Of a stretch of 64,000 bases of DNA, positions 22,961 through 35,500 are shown piece after piece. Location: contig CM070626.1 of NCBI GenBank assembly GCA_036346255.1, positions 16,082,001-16,146,000 of the forward strand, in the 5' to 3' direction. A model generated the notes under the pieces. The model did not search any database, was not told where the DNA came from, and saw only the letters and a list, made by a program, of their open reading frames with translations. The position numbers were made by a program, and so were the translations under genes. Each line of letters opens with the position of its first letter. Position 1 is the first letter of the stretch. This stretch comes from Ampelocalamus luodianensis (lineage: Eukaryota > Streptophyta > Magnoliopsida > Poales > Poaceae).

Positions 22961-24229
22961 CAATATAGGTTTGCATGCCAAACGCTATTTGTAGCTCTCA
23001 GAATTATCATTGGTCTCTTTTGCACTGTTGTTGTCTGATTTTTTCGTTATCAAATATTCGACCTAACCTCTTCATGGCTCTGCCATTAGGAAAATTGCCC
23101 AAATGGCTAATACACCACAACACATCATCTGCCATTTGGATAGTTCTTTCATTTTATTTATTTCATTTGGGCTTATTTTTATTCGTGTGTGTGATTTTCC
23201 ATTCCTCCTAAGTGTGTACATGAATGCCAAATGGTTAGTACACCGTAGCACCTCATATGTTTTTTTCCCATTTGGACAGTTCTTCTATATTTCTCTCTTT
23301 TATTTGTTTTATTTATATTTTTTCATGAATTTCCATACTTTCTAATCGTCTACATCAATGAAATGGCCTTATGAGGAAGCCTTTAGCTGATTTTTCAAGC
23401 AAAAATGAACGAGGCTTGAAAAGATTTTAGTAGATCATAAGACAAGATATCGATGTATGCGCTTCCATGTTGTAGCTTGGTTCTGGGCAATGCAGTTAGG
23501 TAGGGATGTTCTTTTGTTTGTTTTCTTTGAGTGTTTTTGGTCATCTTTCTGGTTTGGCTTGCGCATCGAAAAGTAAAATTCTACTTCTATGTATGTGCAA
23601 GAAAATTTAATGTATTATGCTTTATTATAATTGGACTACAGCCATATGAATTCAATATTCAGATGTAGATTCTGGGGTTCATAAGCAAACACAATTGAAC
23701 CTTCTCATGTTACATGAAAAAGATGAATAAGAACTCAGCATGAATCTCTATTGTAGTTTAGTGCTTAAAATTTATCAATAAATTGTTATTCTGTTTTAAG
23801 CATTGCGGTCAGTTTAGCCGGATTTTTCATGCATCTTACTCAGGTTGTGTCTGCAACAGTCCTACCAAAGTAGGAATCCAGGTCTATACTGTATTAGGGG
23901 TTACCTGAGCGAATGTCAGCCCTTGTGAACTATTTACTAACAATAGATCTAATATTATTTACCATGCTAATATGTTAAGGTCCATCAATATACCCACATA
24001 ACACAAAGGTGTGTCATTATCCTGTATACTAATTTCATGGTTTATCCATCTCATCACCACATTCATCACGTCACCCTATTTCTATGGGAGCAACGTAGCA
24101 CGCTACTCTATCTAGTTCATTTAACTCATCACCAACTAGTTACTCCATCACGAACTACCTATTGCATTTGCAGTGGATGGGATGGGTGCGGTTACCAGTA
24201 TGCGCAGCAGTTTGCATGTGTGATGGCTA
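22961..24229. other. Intergenic, with one ~128-bp degenerate tandem duplication
   Basis: No gene is supported. A unit beginning CCAAATGG at 23099 is repeated from 23227 (offset 128 bp), with matching landmarks CCATTTGGA.AGTTCTT and TACATNAATG. The rest is AT-rich unique-looking sequence. Confidence 0.5.
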
Positions 24230-25180
24230 TGTCATAAATATGTGCATTTTGTAATTATTTTAATTTCTAGAAAATAATCAAGAGTAATATGATATATGTA
24301 CTAGACATAATAGAAACTACTAACAATAGCATGATCGCATAGTATATTACGCCTATCTCGAACATATGCGCTAACATGATAGGACAAATAGCAGAAATCC
24401 TAATAACCAAGAAATTGATCACATGTAATATTTCTAACATGATAATATTATACATATGAACCGTGACTTACAGCTGATTCGCTCCAACGAAGGTTGCAGT
24501 AGAGTCTGATACAAAGAAGAAGACACACGGCGGTTGAAGAAAGAGGCCATGAGCAGTCACGTGAACGCTTTCTAAAAACCTGATTCGCCCCAACTTGTGA
24601 AGGATCACGAAGGACCCTGGTTTCAGAGACACTACTCTCCCTGCAATGATGCACGTCGGCACAGTGATGGAGTAGCCAAGGTAGCACAACATAAAGGAAT
24701 TCGAGCAAAATGTAGAGAGGTTGAACTCTTGCAAGTATGCAACAGACGCGCGCAAAGAAATTGGAAAGAACATTAATTATAATTAATACATGCCATTAGA
24801 GCCTCACGCAATTAGTTGAACTCAAACGGTCAAGTTTGAACCTTCATCCTTTCCAATTCATTTACGCGTAGACATGCCACATCATCATGTATGGTTTTGA
24901 GGTGCAAAAAAGAAGCAGCAGCCTCACACACAATCGGACATGAAATCGCAGGACCATTCACGCATACACCGTACGTGGGCGGGCGATGGCGTGGCGAGGC
25001 GAGCGCGCTCATGTGTTCTTCTTTGCTTACTTCAACTAGACAAGACTCACTCCTTCTTATAAGTAAGTCTTATCCCACCTAGACTAGCAATGTGATATTA
25101 AACTTCCTACCACTTACCCTGCATGAGTGGGCCTTTAGGATTTATTGTAATTTCAATTTGGGAATGGGCCCAAAACTAAT
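24230..25180 (-). repeat. 3' LTR of copia C
   Basis: It aligns with 34615-36531 outside the nested insertion. Shared stretches include TATATTACG..TATCTCGAACATATGCGC near 24340/35640 and CCAATTCATTTACGCGTAGACATG near 24850/36270. The inner boundary is marked by a polypurine tract (complement CCCCCACC, 25181-25188). The outer end is set by where similarity stops. Confidence 0.85.
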
Positions 25181-25734
25181 CCCCCACCAGATCCCAAAGG
25201 TACACTGAATTTGCCCAATATACTAGCTTTTTAGTGGAGGGTTGTGAAGGTTGAACATCTACTAGAGCCTCAAGCTACACTTACCCACAGCTACACAATA
25301 GACTAAGCCTTGAATTGACAGTTTTATGTGGACAAGTTTCACTTAGGACCTTAGCTGATACTTGGCTATCAATTGATTGCCCTCAGGTGGAATGTATAGG
25401 TCATACTCCTATGTATCTTCATGAGCTTCTTAGAGAAGTTCCCTTGTCTCATAGACTGTGACCAACAGTCGGGCTCACATAAGTGTGTTCTCACAAGAAT
25501 ACCCTGTAGGACGGTATCTTGCTTTTTAAAGCCTCGGAATACATTAAGACAAAGTCAGCCTACCATACATAGATCAGAGTACTGCATCTCCAACAAAGTG
25601 GGTTATAAATAAGAATGTAATCTCCAGTCACCAACCAGTTTTTTTTCCAAAGCCTACTTCACGGGATTTCTATTCACGTAGGATTGGTAGGAAGGGTTAC
25701 TACTGTCGTATAACTCACGTAGGTCTCATCCCCA

Positions 25735-28300
25735 TCTCCTTCTATGCATTATCTATCACATTTCGTGATAGTCTCTTTGTAAAGGGATCTGCTAGGTTTT
25801 TAGCTGTTTGGACGTAATCCATAGCTATCACTCTGAGTTTCTCAATTTCTTGATAGAATTCAGTCGTGTTTTTACATGTCTTGAGGATTTCATGTTATAC
25901 TTTGCACTTGTCACCTTGATGATAACTGTTTGATTATCACAATACATAAGAATAGTTAGAATTGGTTTTTCAATCACCGGTAAATCTATCAAGAGCTCAC
26001 GCTTCTGCCTCTATAGTGGCTGTGTGTAATGTTGTGAGTTCTGCTTCCATGGTTGGCCTCATCAAAATGGTCTCTTTGCAAGATCTCCATGAAACGGAAG
26101 AACCACCTAGAGTGAATACGTATCCACTCATAGCCTTAATCTCATATGTATCATAAATCCAATTAGAATCACTATATCCTTCAAGTACATCAGAATACCT
26201 AGTATAGTGAATTCTATAACTCATTGTACCTCTAAAATAGCGTAAAACCCACTTGTACCTCTAAAATAGTATAAAACTCACACAAGTGTGCACTAATGAT
26301 CATCCCCTGGATTAGAGGTAAATCGACTCAATTTTCTTACAACAAAAGAGATGTCAGGTCGAGTAGCACTAGCTACGTGCATGAGTGAACCGATAACATG
26401 AGTATCTCAATTGATCCTTTGTTATTCTTTGGTTCTTTCGAAGTATTTGACTATGATCATAGGGTGTCGAAGAAGGCTTGATGTCCATGTAGTCGAATCG
26501 GCTCAAAACCTTTTTCACATAATTGGGTTGCGGAAGAGTAATCCTATTCTCACCCTTGATCAATTTGGTGTTTAATATTACATCAGCCTTTCCCAGATTC
26601 TTCCTGTCAAAAATTTGGGATAAGAATGAATTAACCTCGTTAATCACATCCATGTTTGTCCCAAAGATAAGTATGTCATCAACATACAACATAGAATTAC
26701 TCCTTCACCCTCACCATAATGGTAGTATACACATATGTCGCCTTCATTTACCGCAAAGCCCACAGATGTTAACGTTCTATTGAACTTCCCATGTCATTTA
26801 TTAGGTGCTTGCTTGAGGTCATACAAAGATGTTGATAACTTACATACTTTTCCCTCTTGTTCGGGTACCACAAATCCATTAGGTTATTCCATATAAATTT
26901 ACTCATCTAACTCTCTATTAAGGAAAAATCGTCTTTACATCCATTTGATAGACAAGAAGATCATGTGATGCAACCAATGATAGAAGTACACGAAGAGTGG
27001 TCAGTCTGGCAATAGGTGAGTAAGAATTAAAGAAATCTTCGCCTTATTTTTAGGTGTGACCTTTATCCACATGCCGTGCCTTGTACTATTCGATAGTATC
27101 ATCAGGACTAAGATTCTTCTTGAACACCCACTTGGATCCAACCTGCTTGCATCCAAATAGATGATCAGCAATTTCCCAAGTTTTGTTGGCGATAATGGAA
27201 TCCATCTCGCTACGAACCGCATCCTTCTAGTACTCTGCATCAGGAGATGCACATGCCTGTGAAATGGATTTGGAAACATTATCCACAAGGTACACAATGA
27301 AGTTATCACAAGGTACTCAATTGGAGCAGCAGGTTCAGGAATTAAATCATTTGGCTGATTAGAAGGGCTATGTGAATCCTTCATAGGAAATAATTTTTCA
27401 AATAAAGTAGCATCCCGGGACTCCATTATCATATTGACTAGCATGTCAGATATCTCGAGTTTAACACCAAAGAAACCTATAGGTTGTACTATGATGAGCG
27501 TATCCTAGATAGATACAGTCAACTATTTTAGGTCAAAGTTTGTGCTTTTTAGTTATTGGTACGTTAACTTTCATCAAGCACCCCAAGTGTGCAAATATGA
27601 GAGTGATGACTTTCTCCCTTTCCAACCTTTGTACGGAGTTACCTCACTATTTTTAGTGGGAGCTTTATTCAAGATATGACACGTGATAGACACAGTCTCC
27701 CCCCACCATGACTTAGACACACCGTAGTATCTAACATGGTATTAACCAAGTCAGTCAAGGTGCAGTTCTTTCTTTTGGTAACCCCATTGGATGAGGGTGA
27801 ATAGCGAGGTGTCCTTTCATGGATAATTCATGTTCCACACAAAATTGATCGAACTCATTTGAAAAATACTCTCCTCCATTATCAGACCTAACTCTTTTAA
27901 TCTTTTGTCTAGTTGATTCTCAACTTCATCCTTATAAGTTTTAAAGTAGCCTAATGCCTCATCTTTTGTTTTCAATAAATACATATAGTAATATCTAGTG
28001 GCATCATCAATTAAAGTCATGAAATATATTTTCCCTCCTTCTGTCAATATACCATTCATCTCACACAAGTCTGAATGTATGAGTTCCAATTTTATCAAAT
28101 TTATTTCCTCTGCAACCTTGTGATGCTTTCGAGGTTGCTTCACTTGCACACAAATTTGGCATTTGGAACCTTTGACTATGAAAAAGTTTGAAATTAAATT
28201 TAAACAAGAAAGTTGAGTCATGCAACTAAAATTTATATGACATAAACGTGAGTGTCACGCATTAGACTCACCATCATTTGTAGAATAATGTAGAGTCATA
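25735..28300 (-). pseudogene. copia C pol: integrase, reverse transcriptase, RNase H (broken)
   Basis: At 27817-28221 lies pre-integrase plus integrase (CQICVQVKQPRKHHKV, then LELIHSDLCEMNG with the first Asp, and LIDDATRYYYMYLLKTKDE with the second). At 26369-26692 lies reverse transcriptase with an intact YVDD (LYVDDILIFGTNMD). At 25997-26224 lies RNase H (YSDVLEGYSDSNWIYD), ending near 25740 in KNLADPFTK. Frameshifts separate the parts, and a 29-bp tandem duplication at 26224-26281 is one of them. Confidence 0.85.
26224..26281. repeat. 29-bp tandem duplication in copia C pol
   Basis: TTGTACCTCTAAAATAG begins at 26224 and again at 26253, with near-identical continuations. A 29-bp gain shifts the reading frame. 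Confidence 0.85.
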
Positions 28301-28559
28301 AACATAGTTCACAACCTTGTTACAAAAATCAGAACGGGAAAAGCGGAATAAGCCTCCACACCTATAGTCTTTTCCAATAAAGAGTCCACATTTTGACACG
28401 AAGACAACTTAAACTCATCTCAACAAAGAACGGAGACGCTTACGAGGTTCTTATTTATTGTAGATGCATGTTACATGTTCTGTAATCACACGATCTTTCT
28501 AGAAGTAAACTTCACATCTACCGTGTTAACACCAAGAACATAAGCATACAATCTATTTC

Positions 28560-29378
28560 CCATCAAGATGAAGGAACCCCGCGCAATCTAGTAAGAAGAA
28601 AACATAGATGCATCAACACACATATGAATATTAGCCCATGTGGCAATCCACCAATCAGTAGATTGATATGCCAAAAAGACAGTAGGTAAATTACCATACC
28701 CACATGCCCAGCATTGTCGATAGTCACATTGGCGGAATTCTTCTGCCCTGGCTGATTCTTCTTGCCTATCTTTTGCGGCATTTCTTGGCCCAATGACCAC
28801 TCTCACCACAAACAAAATAGATAACGTTCTCCATATTCACTTTATTCTCATTGTTGTTGGTCCTTTTTAGGTTTGTGGTCAGAACAACCTTAGCCTTCCC
28901 TTTGTTCTTTGCATCACTAGCTTGATGCATGATTTGCACTGGACTGTCCCTCTTGCTTCCTAGGTTGTGCATCCTTTGCTCGAGCCTTCTCTTTAACATC
29001 GAGACTTACAACCGTATCCTCAACAGAAATGTTTTGCCTCTTGTGTTTTAGAGATGTGACGAAATTCCTACAAGAAGGTAATTTGGCAATAATGCCCCCT
29101 GCCACAAACTTGTCAGGCAATTGACAACCAAGATGCGCGAGTTTTGTCAGAGTGAGTTGTAGTTCATGAGCATGATCGACTACAGAATGATTATCAACCA
29201 TTTTGTAGTCATGGTATTGCTCCATGAGGTACAACTCACGTCCAGCATCCATGACCACAAACTTATGTTCGAGTGCCTCCCAAAGTTCAACAACATTCTT
29301 GATGTACATGCGCACATCGCAAAACTGGTCAAAGAACACGCTTAGAATGCACCCTACAAAAACTATCATAGTTGTGTC
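28560..29378 (-). pseudogene. copia C gag (main part) and protease remnant
   Basis: From the insertion point down, the frame at 28917-29369 gives gag (MIVFVGCILSVFFDQF, YLMEQYHDYKMVDNHS, LPDKFVAGGIIAKLP). It continues past 28999 with a zinc knuckle reading VCGESGHWAKKC, in which the first cysteine of the usual C-x2-C pair is replaced by Phe. Around 28620-28680 the protease motif reads WWIATWANIHMC, so the catalytic Asp is Ala and the following Gly is Trp. Its N-terminal part lies beyond the solo LTR at 34455-34584. Confidence 0.8.
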
Positions 29379-29383
29379 ATACT
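29379..29383. repeat. Target-site duplication (ATACT) of the 5-kb solo LTR
   Basis: ATACT at 29379-29383 and again at 34450-34454, directly outside TGTGAG...GTTACA. Removing the insert and one copy restores a continuous gag reading. Confidence 0.93.
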
Positions 29384-32300
29384 TGTGAGACCCCGGTTTA
29401 TTAAATTTGTAATACTTAATCTTCCACTGGTTCTAGTATCACAAATAGAATAATCCGCGTCTCGATGAACATGTGCCTCCCAGAACAAGCGGCACACATA
29501 CACCAAGTCAAAGCATGCATCATTTCCATACAACAGAATACAACAAGTCTACCAAAAGACATACATAATATAAGTTATTACAACACAGTCGACCGGCCAA
29601 ATGACATAAGTACCAAATAAGTAACAATGAAGCAAAGTTGCCATAAGATGGCTTAAACCAAAAGACGACCGATTAGCCACATAACACCATAGGGCAACCG
29701 GCCAGGCCGCCAAGCTAATCGCCCCTTAAACTGCCACAGCACAACTCACAAAAGTGAGGTCCATCGGACTCACTATCATCCTCTGCACAAACACAAGCAA
29801 TGCAGGTGAGTACAAAAATGTACTCGCAAGACTTACGAGTAACAAGCCTATACATAGCTACATGAAAGCTGTATTCAAAGGAATGTGGTTATATGGTTCT
29901 TTGGACGCACAAAGCAAGTTTCATTTGCAATATTGTAATAGATTGAACAGCAGTTTGTAAAATCTGTTTTTAAGCATTTAAATAACAGTGAGTAAACATA
30001 AGTAGCAAGTATCCACCTAGAAGTGACTTTCCCTAAAGCCACCACAATATAGCACGAATCCCTGATTCGTACCACCATCAAGTTTTAATTATGAAAAGGT
30101 TGTAGTCTAACTCTTAAAAAGCTTATCCAAGCGTGTCCATAACCTAGGACGAGGCTATTCGAATAGTTTTAATCCTGCAGGTGTACCAATGTACCCACAC
30201 TTGGCATCGCTTTTGCCAAGCTATTAAGCACACTTCCTTTGGTATGCCGCAGCACTGAGTCCTACGAACCCTTTCCAATGGAATATGCTAATCAAGAGAC
30301 ATACGTATGGGGTTAATCCTTAGTGATCTGCCGACGAAATATGGATCACAAGGACCCATACGTGGAGCAGACACACCGCCTCTGCGGTGCTCCTCTCCCT
30401 ACAAGCGTGTCCATGTTGCATATAATCAAATATGCAACCCACCACGCGACTCATTAATTAACACACCCAAAGTACTCGGCTAAGAGAGGTCCCATATCCT
30501 CTAGTGTGGTTAGCACGCATGAGAATGCTCGGATAATGATACTCACAAGTAGTTCGGTCCTTAATTGACACGGGCACCATTCCATTCACACCCAAAAGAT
30601 CACACCATCTTACCATTGTGCCCAAGTCTAAATTATTTTCATTTTCAGTTTTAGTTTTACAATTTAGACAAAGCACAAGGTGAAATATACATATTATAAC
30701 ATTTGTGTGATCAAAGTTATCGACGAGTCCATAATCGCCCATTTCTACTGATAGCTAAGCATGGCTAAGCATAATGACATGTAAACTACTAAGTGACAAG
30801 GGTTCATCCAATGAACCCAAAATCACAGCAAGTAATCCTAGGCTCATGAGTAGAGGAATAAACATTTCCTCACGATTATGCAACTCTTTGGGCCAACTAT
30901 CGACAATAGTTTAAAACAACATAGCAATGCATACATAGAATTTGCAAACAACATATTAGAATTTGAAAATAGTAGGGACAATATGATCAAATGAATGCTA
31001 CATCCGCTTGTTCTGGTGAAGTGCGGAGATCGATGGTCATTTGTGGCTCAATATCGCAATAAAATTATCTTGAGAACCTAACGCTAAAAGCGATAAGCAA
31101 ATAAGAACGAAGAACACCAAATAAACTCCAACAGCAAAACACATCCAAATCTAATAAAACTTACACAACAGCTAGGGAATGATTTTAGACAGAGATAGGA
31201 ACAAGAATCATGCAATTTGGACTAAGCATGCAAAAGATATGGACAAAATGCTCTTTCTCAGCCTTAAAATCAATCAATTTAATTATTAGTACTGTTCATG
31301 GCAAAATTTTCCAGAATGATCTAAGGTCTGAAATTTTTATAGTAGGTAGATTATGACATCCTAATAACAGCAAAGTTGGATTTACTAAATTTGGAGTTAT
31401 ACACATTTACTTATGATTTTTCTAAGTTTTAAATCTAATGCAAGTCATTTTACAGAATTATGAACATGCTCAAATCTTATCCCATAAGAAAGTATACTAA
31501 CAGATGAATTTAACAAAATTGATTTTGCACAAATAGGATTTATACAGAAAAAGATATGCATTTTACAAGGTTAAATCCATTTCTGGAATATTCAAAGTGA
31601 CAGAAATCAAGTTATTTCTAGTTACACAAGTTTCTGTTACTGAAATATGCTTAAATCCATTTTTTATAATAAACTTAAGTGACAACAGAAATTATTACAG
31701 TTGGAAATAGCTAAAAAGCAGTTAAAATGAATTAGTTATGAGTTTCTAAAGTTTTTATATCATTTTCAGTTGTTAAATAACTACTTGCCGAAAAACAGAC
31801 AAACTCCAATAATAGAATAAGACGTGGACACTTACCCACCCTTGATCTAAAATCCTACAGGCTCACGCGTGCCGAAAACAGCGCACGCGCGCGAAACCTA
31901 ATCGGAGCCCACCGTTAGATCAAGATCCAACGGCGCACACGCAGTGTAGGCATTCGGACGGTGCGGTTGCTTGGGCCAATCCACCGCAGTCGGCGGTGGA
32001 TGGTCCGAGCGCACCAACGGTGGAAGGTCCGATTGCATACAAGATCGGCCGTTGATCGCAAGATCGGCGGTCGAGAATGATCAAGGCATCCGAGGGTCCG
32101 AATGCACTCACGATCCGGGCGCGGTCCGAAAGCGGACGGTGGCTAAAGATCGAAGTTCAAACGGACGGTGGGACCACATGTCAGTGACTTCAAGTCACAA
32201 CCGCGAACGTTTAACCCACGTGCACAGTGCACTGGGCCCACATGTCAACGACTAAGAGTGGTGGTTTAGGACAGAATTAACGCTTTTAATGATTATCATT

Positions 32301-34449
32301 AAATAGACACTAATGACTCCTGGATTTAGATTTTAACCCCTCGGGCCCACAAGTCAGCGACCCAGAGGTGATTTCCGACAGCGATTAAATGCCGACACAT
32401 TCAATTAACCAATGATTAATCTTAATGATGTCGGAACAACGTGGAATCGCGCCAGCGGGTGATTTAAGAATGTTGGGCCCACTGGTCAGTGGCCCAACGA
32501 CATAGATTAAGACACCATTAATTAACCAATGATTAGCTTTCGCTGCAATTAATATGTCCTAATCAAATGACCAGCAGGAGTTTCGCCGGCAAAACCCGAG
32601 CGACTATAACGGCTCGTCGTGGCGACACCTGCCATGGGTACGAACAAGAACCAAAATGGAATCGCAATAGCACTACAAACCTAATGGTGGCATTCTCGCC
32701 GGCGGTGAGGGACTAGAACGCCGGCTAGCCGGAAAATAAAAATGGGAGCTTTCTTGCTAAACACGAAAGCAAACAATGAGCTCAGTTGCGGTACCCAAAG
32801 AAGGGTGCCAAAGCCTCTAAGGACTAATAAGAAGTTACCTTGATGAAGGAAGCTTCAAAGATGGCCGGAGATGCTTGATCACGAGAAAGCGTAGGACTTG
32901 GAGAAGAAAGATTGGAAATGACACCGAGCCAAATGAGTGATACCAAAGCTTCAATATAGCTTCATTAAGGTCCCTGAAGCTACATGAGCAAGTAATTAGA
33001 AAATGGAGCACTCACTGAGTGAGGAAGAAGATGACCAATTTCACGAATTTGAACAAACCCCAAATTGGACAATTCCGAGAATCAAATCCAAATTAAGTGA
33101 GGGAAATGTTCAAGACAAGAAAGAGATAAGGATAGGGCAAAGAAACATGAAGGAGAACCACTAGAACACCAAGAACACCAATGGAGCTCTTCGGGTCAAC
33201 AATGACGACTTACCATTTTTGAGGTGTTAAGCTCCAATACTGCGAATGGAGCTTGATGGTGGTCTAAAGAAACTCCAGGAGGTGATTTGGGTGCTTATAA
33301 GGCCTTGGAGGCATTAGGGTTTGCACCACAAGCCTTTCGGGCGGCAAAGCACAGAGCACAAGGTGCGGTCGACAAGAAAAAAGTAGTAGACGTGCAATAG
33401 GGTATGGCTCGGCCGAATACCTCTCCCACGCCCCTCACTGTTGACTAGGGTGGCCGTAGGAAGCATGAAAAGACACTGCCATGCCCTACACTGTGCTCGC
33501 ACGGCTAGAGGTTGAAGATGACCAGAGGAAAGGCTCGGGTGTTCCAGAGCCCCACGATTTAAATCGGATGGCTAAGATAGCGCCACGCCTCCGGGCTTTA
33601 AAACACAACGAAAAGATCGCGAGCCCTAGGATTAGAAATGAACGGCTCAGATTGCCCCATGTTGCGAACGTGGTTTACAACAGAGGGACAAGCGAGCGTT
33701 GGATCTTAATCCAACGGCTCTGATTCAAACCAACAACCGGAGGGTCCGAACATCACAGAGGATCTGAACGGTTGGATGGAGATCTAACGGTCGACATTCG
33801 CGCATGCAACCGGAAGGTCTGAATGTTAACACGCGCGCGGGCCGTGCGATTTAGATCCAAAGGCTGAGAATGGACGCACGTTTTTAAAGAGAGGCTCGGT
33901 GCAGTTAGTTGACTGGACCGAGTCAATTGGCTCGAGCCCGAGTCTGACTCGAACCCAAAGCACAGTGAGACTAGGTTTGACTTCAAAATTAGAACAGAGA
34001 CTTTGAAGGATTTATTTGAGGTAGCAAAACAACTCCAAAAATTATGAAATTTTTACAGGAGCTTGCTAACTCAGATATTAACCTTGTGTAAAATTTTCAG
34101 AGGTTTTTATGCTGTGAATAAATCTCCAAAAATTCTGCAAGGCTCTGTTTTGAGGTTTGACTGCCTCTAAAAATATTCAAACAATTTCTAAAAATTGTGA
34201 AATTTTTCAGAGGGGTCACATACCATCACAGAAACTTAGGAAAAATATTTTTCCAAGATGATCACAATATTTGACAAGATTGTTTTTGGAATATCAAAGT
34301 TTGGATCAAATAGACTTGTGACATTGTATTTCCATAACTTCTTACAACAGATGTTCAAAGCTTACAGGAAATACATGATGTAAGAAAAAGTTTTAATTTC
34401 TACTGATTTTCTTATATTTGAAACACAAGTCCAAAGATGGGATGTTACA
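29384..34449. repeat. Giant solo LTR 1 (5,066 bp), nested in copia C gag
   Basis: It begins TGTGAGACCCCGG and ends GGGATGTTACA, flanked by exact ATACT duplications. A second copy of the same family occupies 56131-61072. Shared landmarks in the same order include ACCTAGGACGAGGCTATTCG, ACTAAGTGACAAG, TGACAAGATTGTTTTTG and AAAAAGTTTTAATTTCTACT. No coding region, PBS or internal domain is present, so it is a solo LTR or a very long non-coding element. It contains AAACCCGAGC..., a GC-rich block at 31,880-32,500 and conserved AT-rich ends. Transcription orientation is not established. Confidence 0.85.
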
Positions 34450-34454
34450 ATACT

Positions 34455-34584
34455 CTCCTTGCCTTTCGACAGTACGAGGTCCCTCGGGACATGATAACAC
34501 GACCCAAAATACATTCATAACTGAGAGCCATAAGTTCACATCAGTGAACTTCTTTGGTTTCATAGCCTCGGCAAAACTAGCCAT
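34455..34584 (-). pseudogene. copia C gag N-terminus (separated by insertion)
   Basis: Reads MASFAEAMKPKKFTDVNLW, then LSVMNVFWVV and PEGPRTVERQGEY, a copia gag start. The frame breaks off at the ATACT duplication and resumes at 29383 on the far side of the solo LTR. About 30 bp separates the ATG from the 5' LTR end, where a primer-binding site is expected, but no canonical PBS is seen. Confidence 0.85.
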
Positions 34585-34708
34585 CACAAAGTACCTATCA
34601 AGTTTTTGGATTGTTGTAAATATGTGTGCTTTTGTGATTATTTTAATTCCTAGAAAAATAATCAAGAGTAATACAACATATGTACTAGGCATAGTAGTAA
34701 CTACTAAC

Positions 34709-34713
34709 AGTAG
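34709..34713. repeat. Target-site duplication (AGTAG) of the 899-bp solo LTR
   Basis: AGTAG at 34709-34713 and at 35613-35617. The uninterrupted homologous site in the 3' LTR (near 24313) has a single AATAG. Confidence 0.92.
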
Positions 34714-34807
34714 TGTCGGTGTTTTAGAATCCATCTTACGTAAAGATTGTTTGATTTGGGGGTCTCCACAATTGATCACGTAGAAATAATGACACGGGGA
34801 TTTTTAT

Positions 34808-35053
34808 ACAGGTTCAGGCCTTCTCCAGATAGAATAACAACCCTACTCATGTGTGTATTGTATTGAGTATGTTGGTTATAATCAAGGTAAAGTCTAATAC
34901 TTGTGCTCCCGATTGTCCCTACCCTATCATACAGGTTCAAGCCTTCTCTAGAGAGAATAACAACCCTACTCATATGTGTATTGTATTGAGTATGCTGGTT
35001 ATAATCAAGGTAAAGTCTAATACTTGTGCTCCCGATTGTCCCTGCCCTATCAT
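34808..35053. repeat. 123-bp tandem duplication inside the solo LTR
   Basis: Two adjoining 123-bp units (ACAGGTTCA..., ending CTATCAT) with only a few substitutions, so the duplication is recent relative to LTR divergence. Confidence 0.92.
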
Positions 35054-35309
35054 CTTTGACTGAAACCCTTTTATAGTGCGTGAAGAGGTAGTCGTTCCTC
35101 TAGGTCAAGAGGCACCTCATTATTCTATATAACGGATGTAATAATGGTAGTAATCACCGGAGTAGTAACCCCTCCACGTCGTTTAGCAGTTACTTGTCAG
35201 AGATAATAACGCGTTACATGCAGTTACTCCAGAGAATAACAATGTATATTAACTATTTAGATTCCCTAATCAATAGAGCCTACATACAAGTTGGCCCAAT
35301 TGATTACGG

Positions 35310-35500
35310 GGTGGTCGTAATTGAGCTGGTCATAGAAGAACTTACGACCAGGGGTAATCATAGAAGGACTTACAACTGGGTATTGGTTGTAGAAGAACTT
35401 ACGACCAGAGGTGATCGTAGAAGAACTTAGATCATGATGTAGTTGTAGAAGTATTTACGACTATGGAGGTGGTCATAGAAGGACTTACGACTACCTGGTT
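35310..35500. repeat. Degenerate short tandem units inside the solo LTR
   Basis: Five or six copies of a word close to GGTCGTAGAAGAACTTACGA, spaced about 30-40 bp, with drifting sequence between them. Confidence 0.75.

Noticed and set aside
34776..35063. Two overlapping repeated peptides (plus and minus strand) in the nested solo LTR
   Set aside because: The peptide repetition is just the 123-bp DNA duplication read in frame (123 is divisible by three). LTR DNA is non-coding here.
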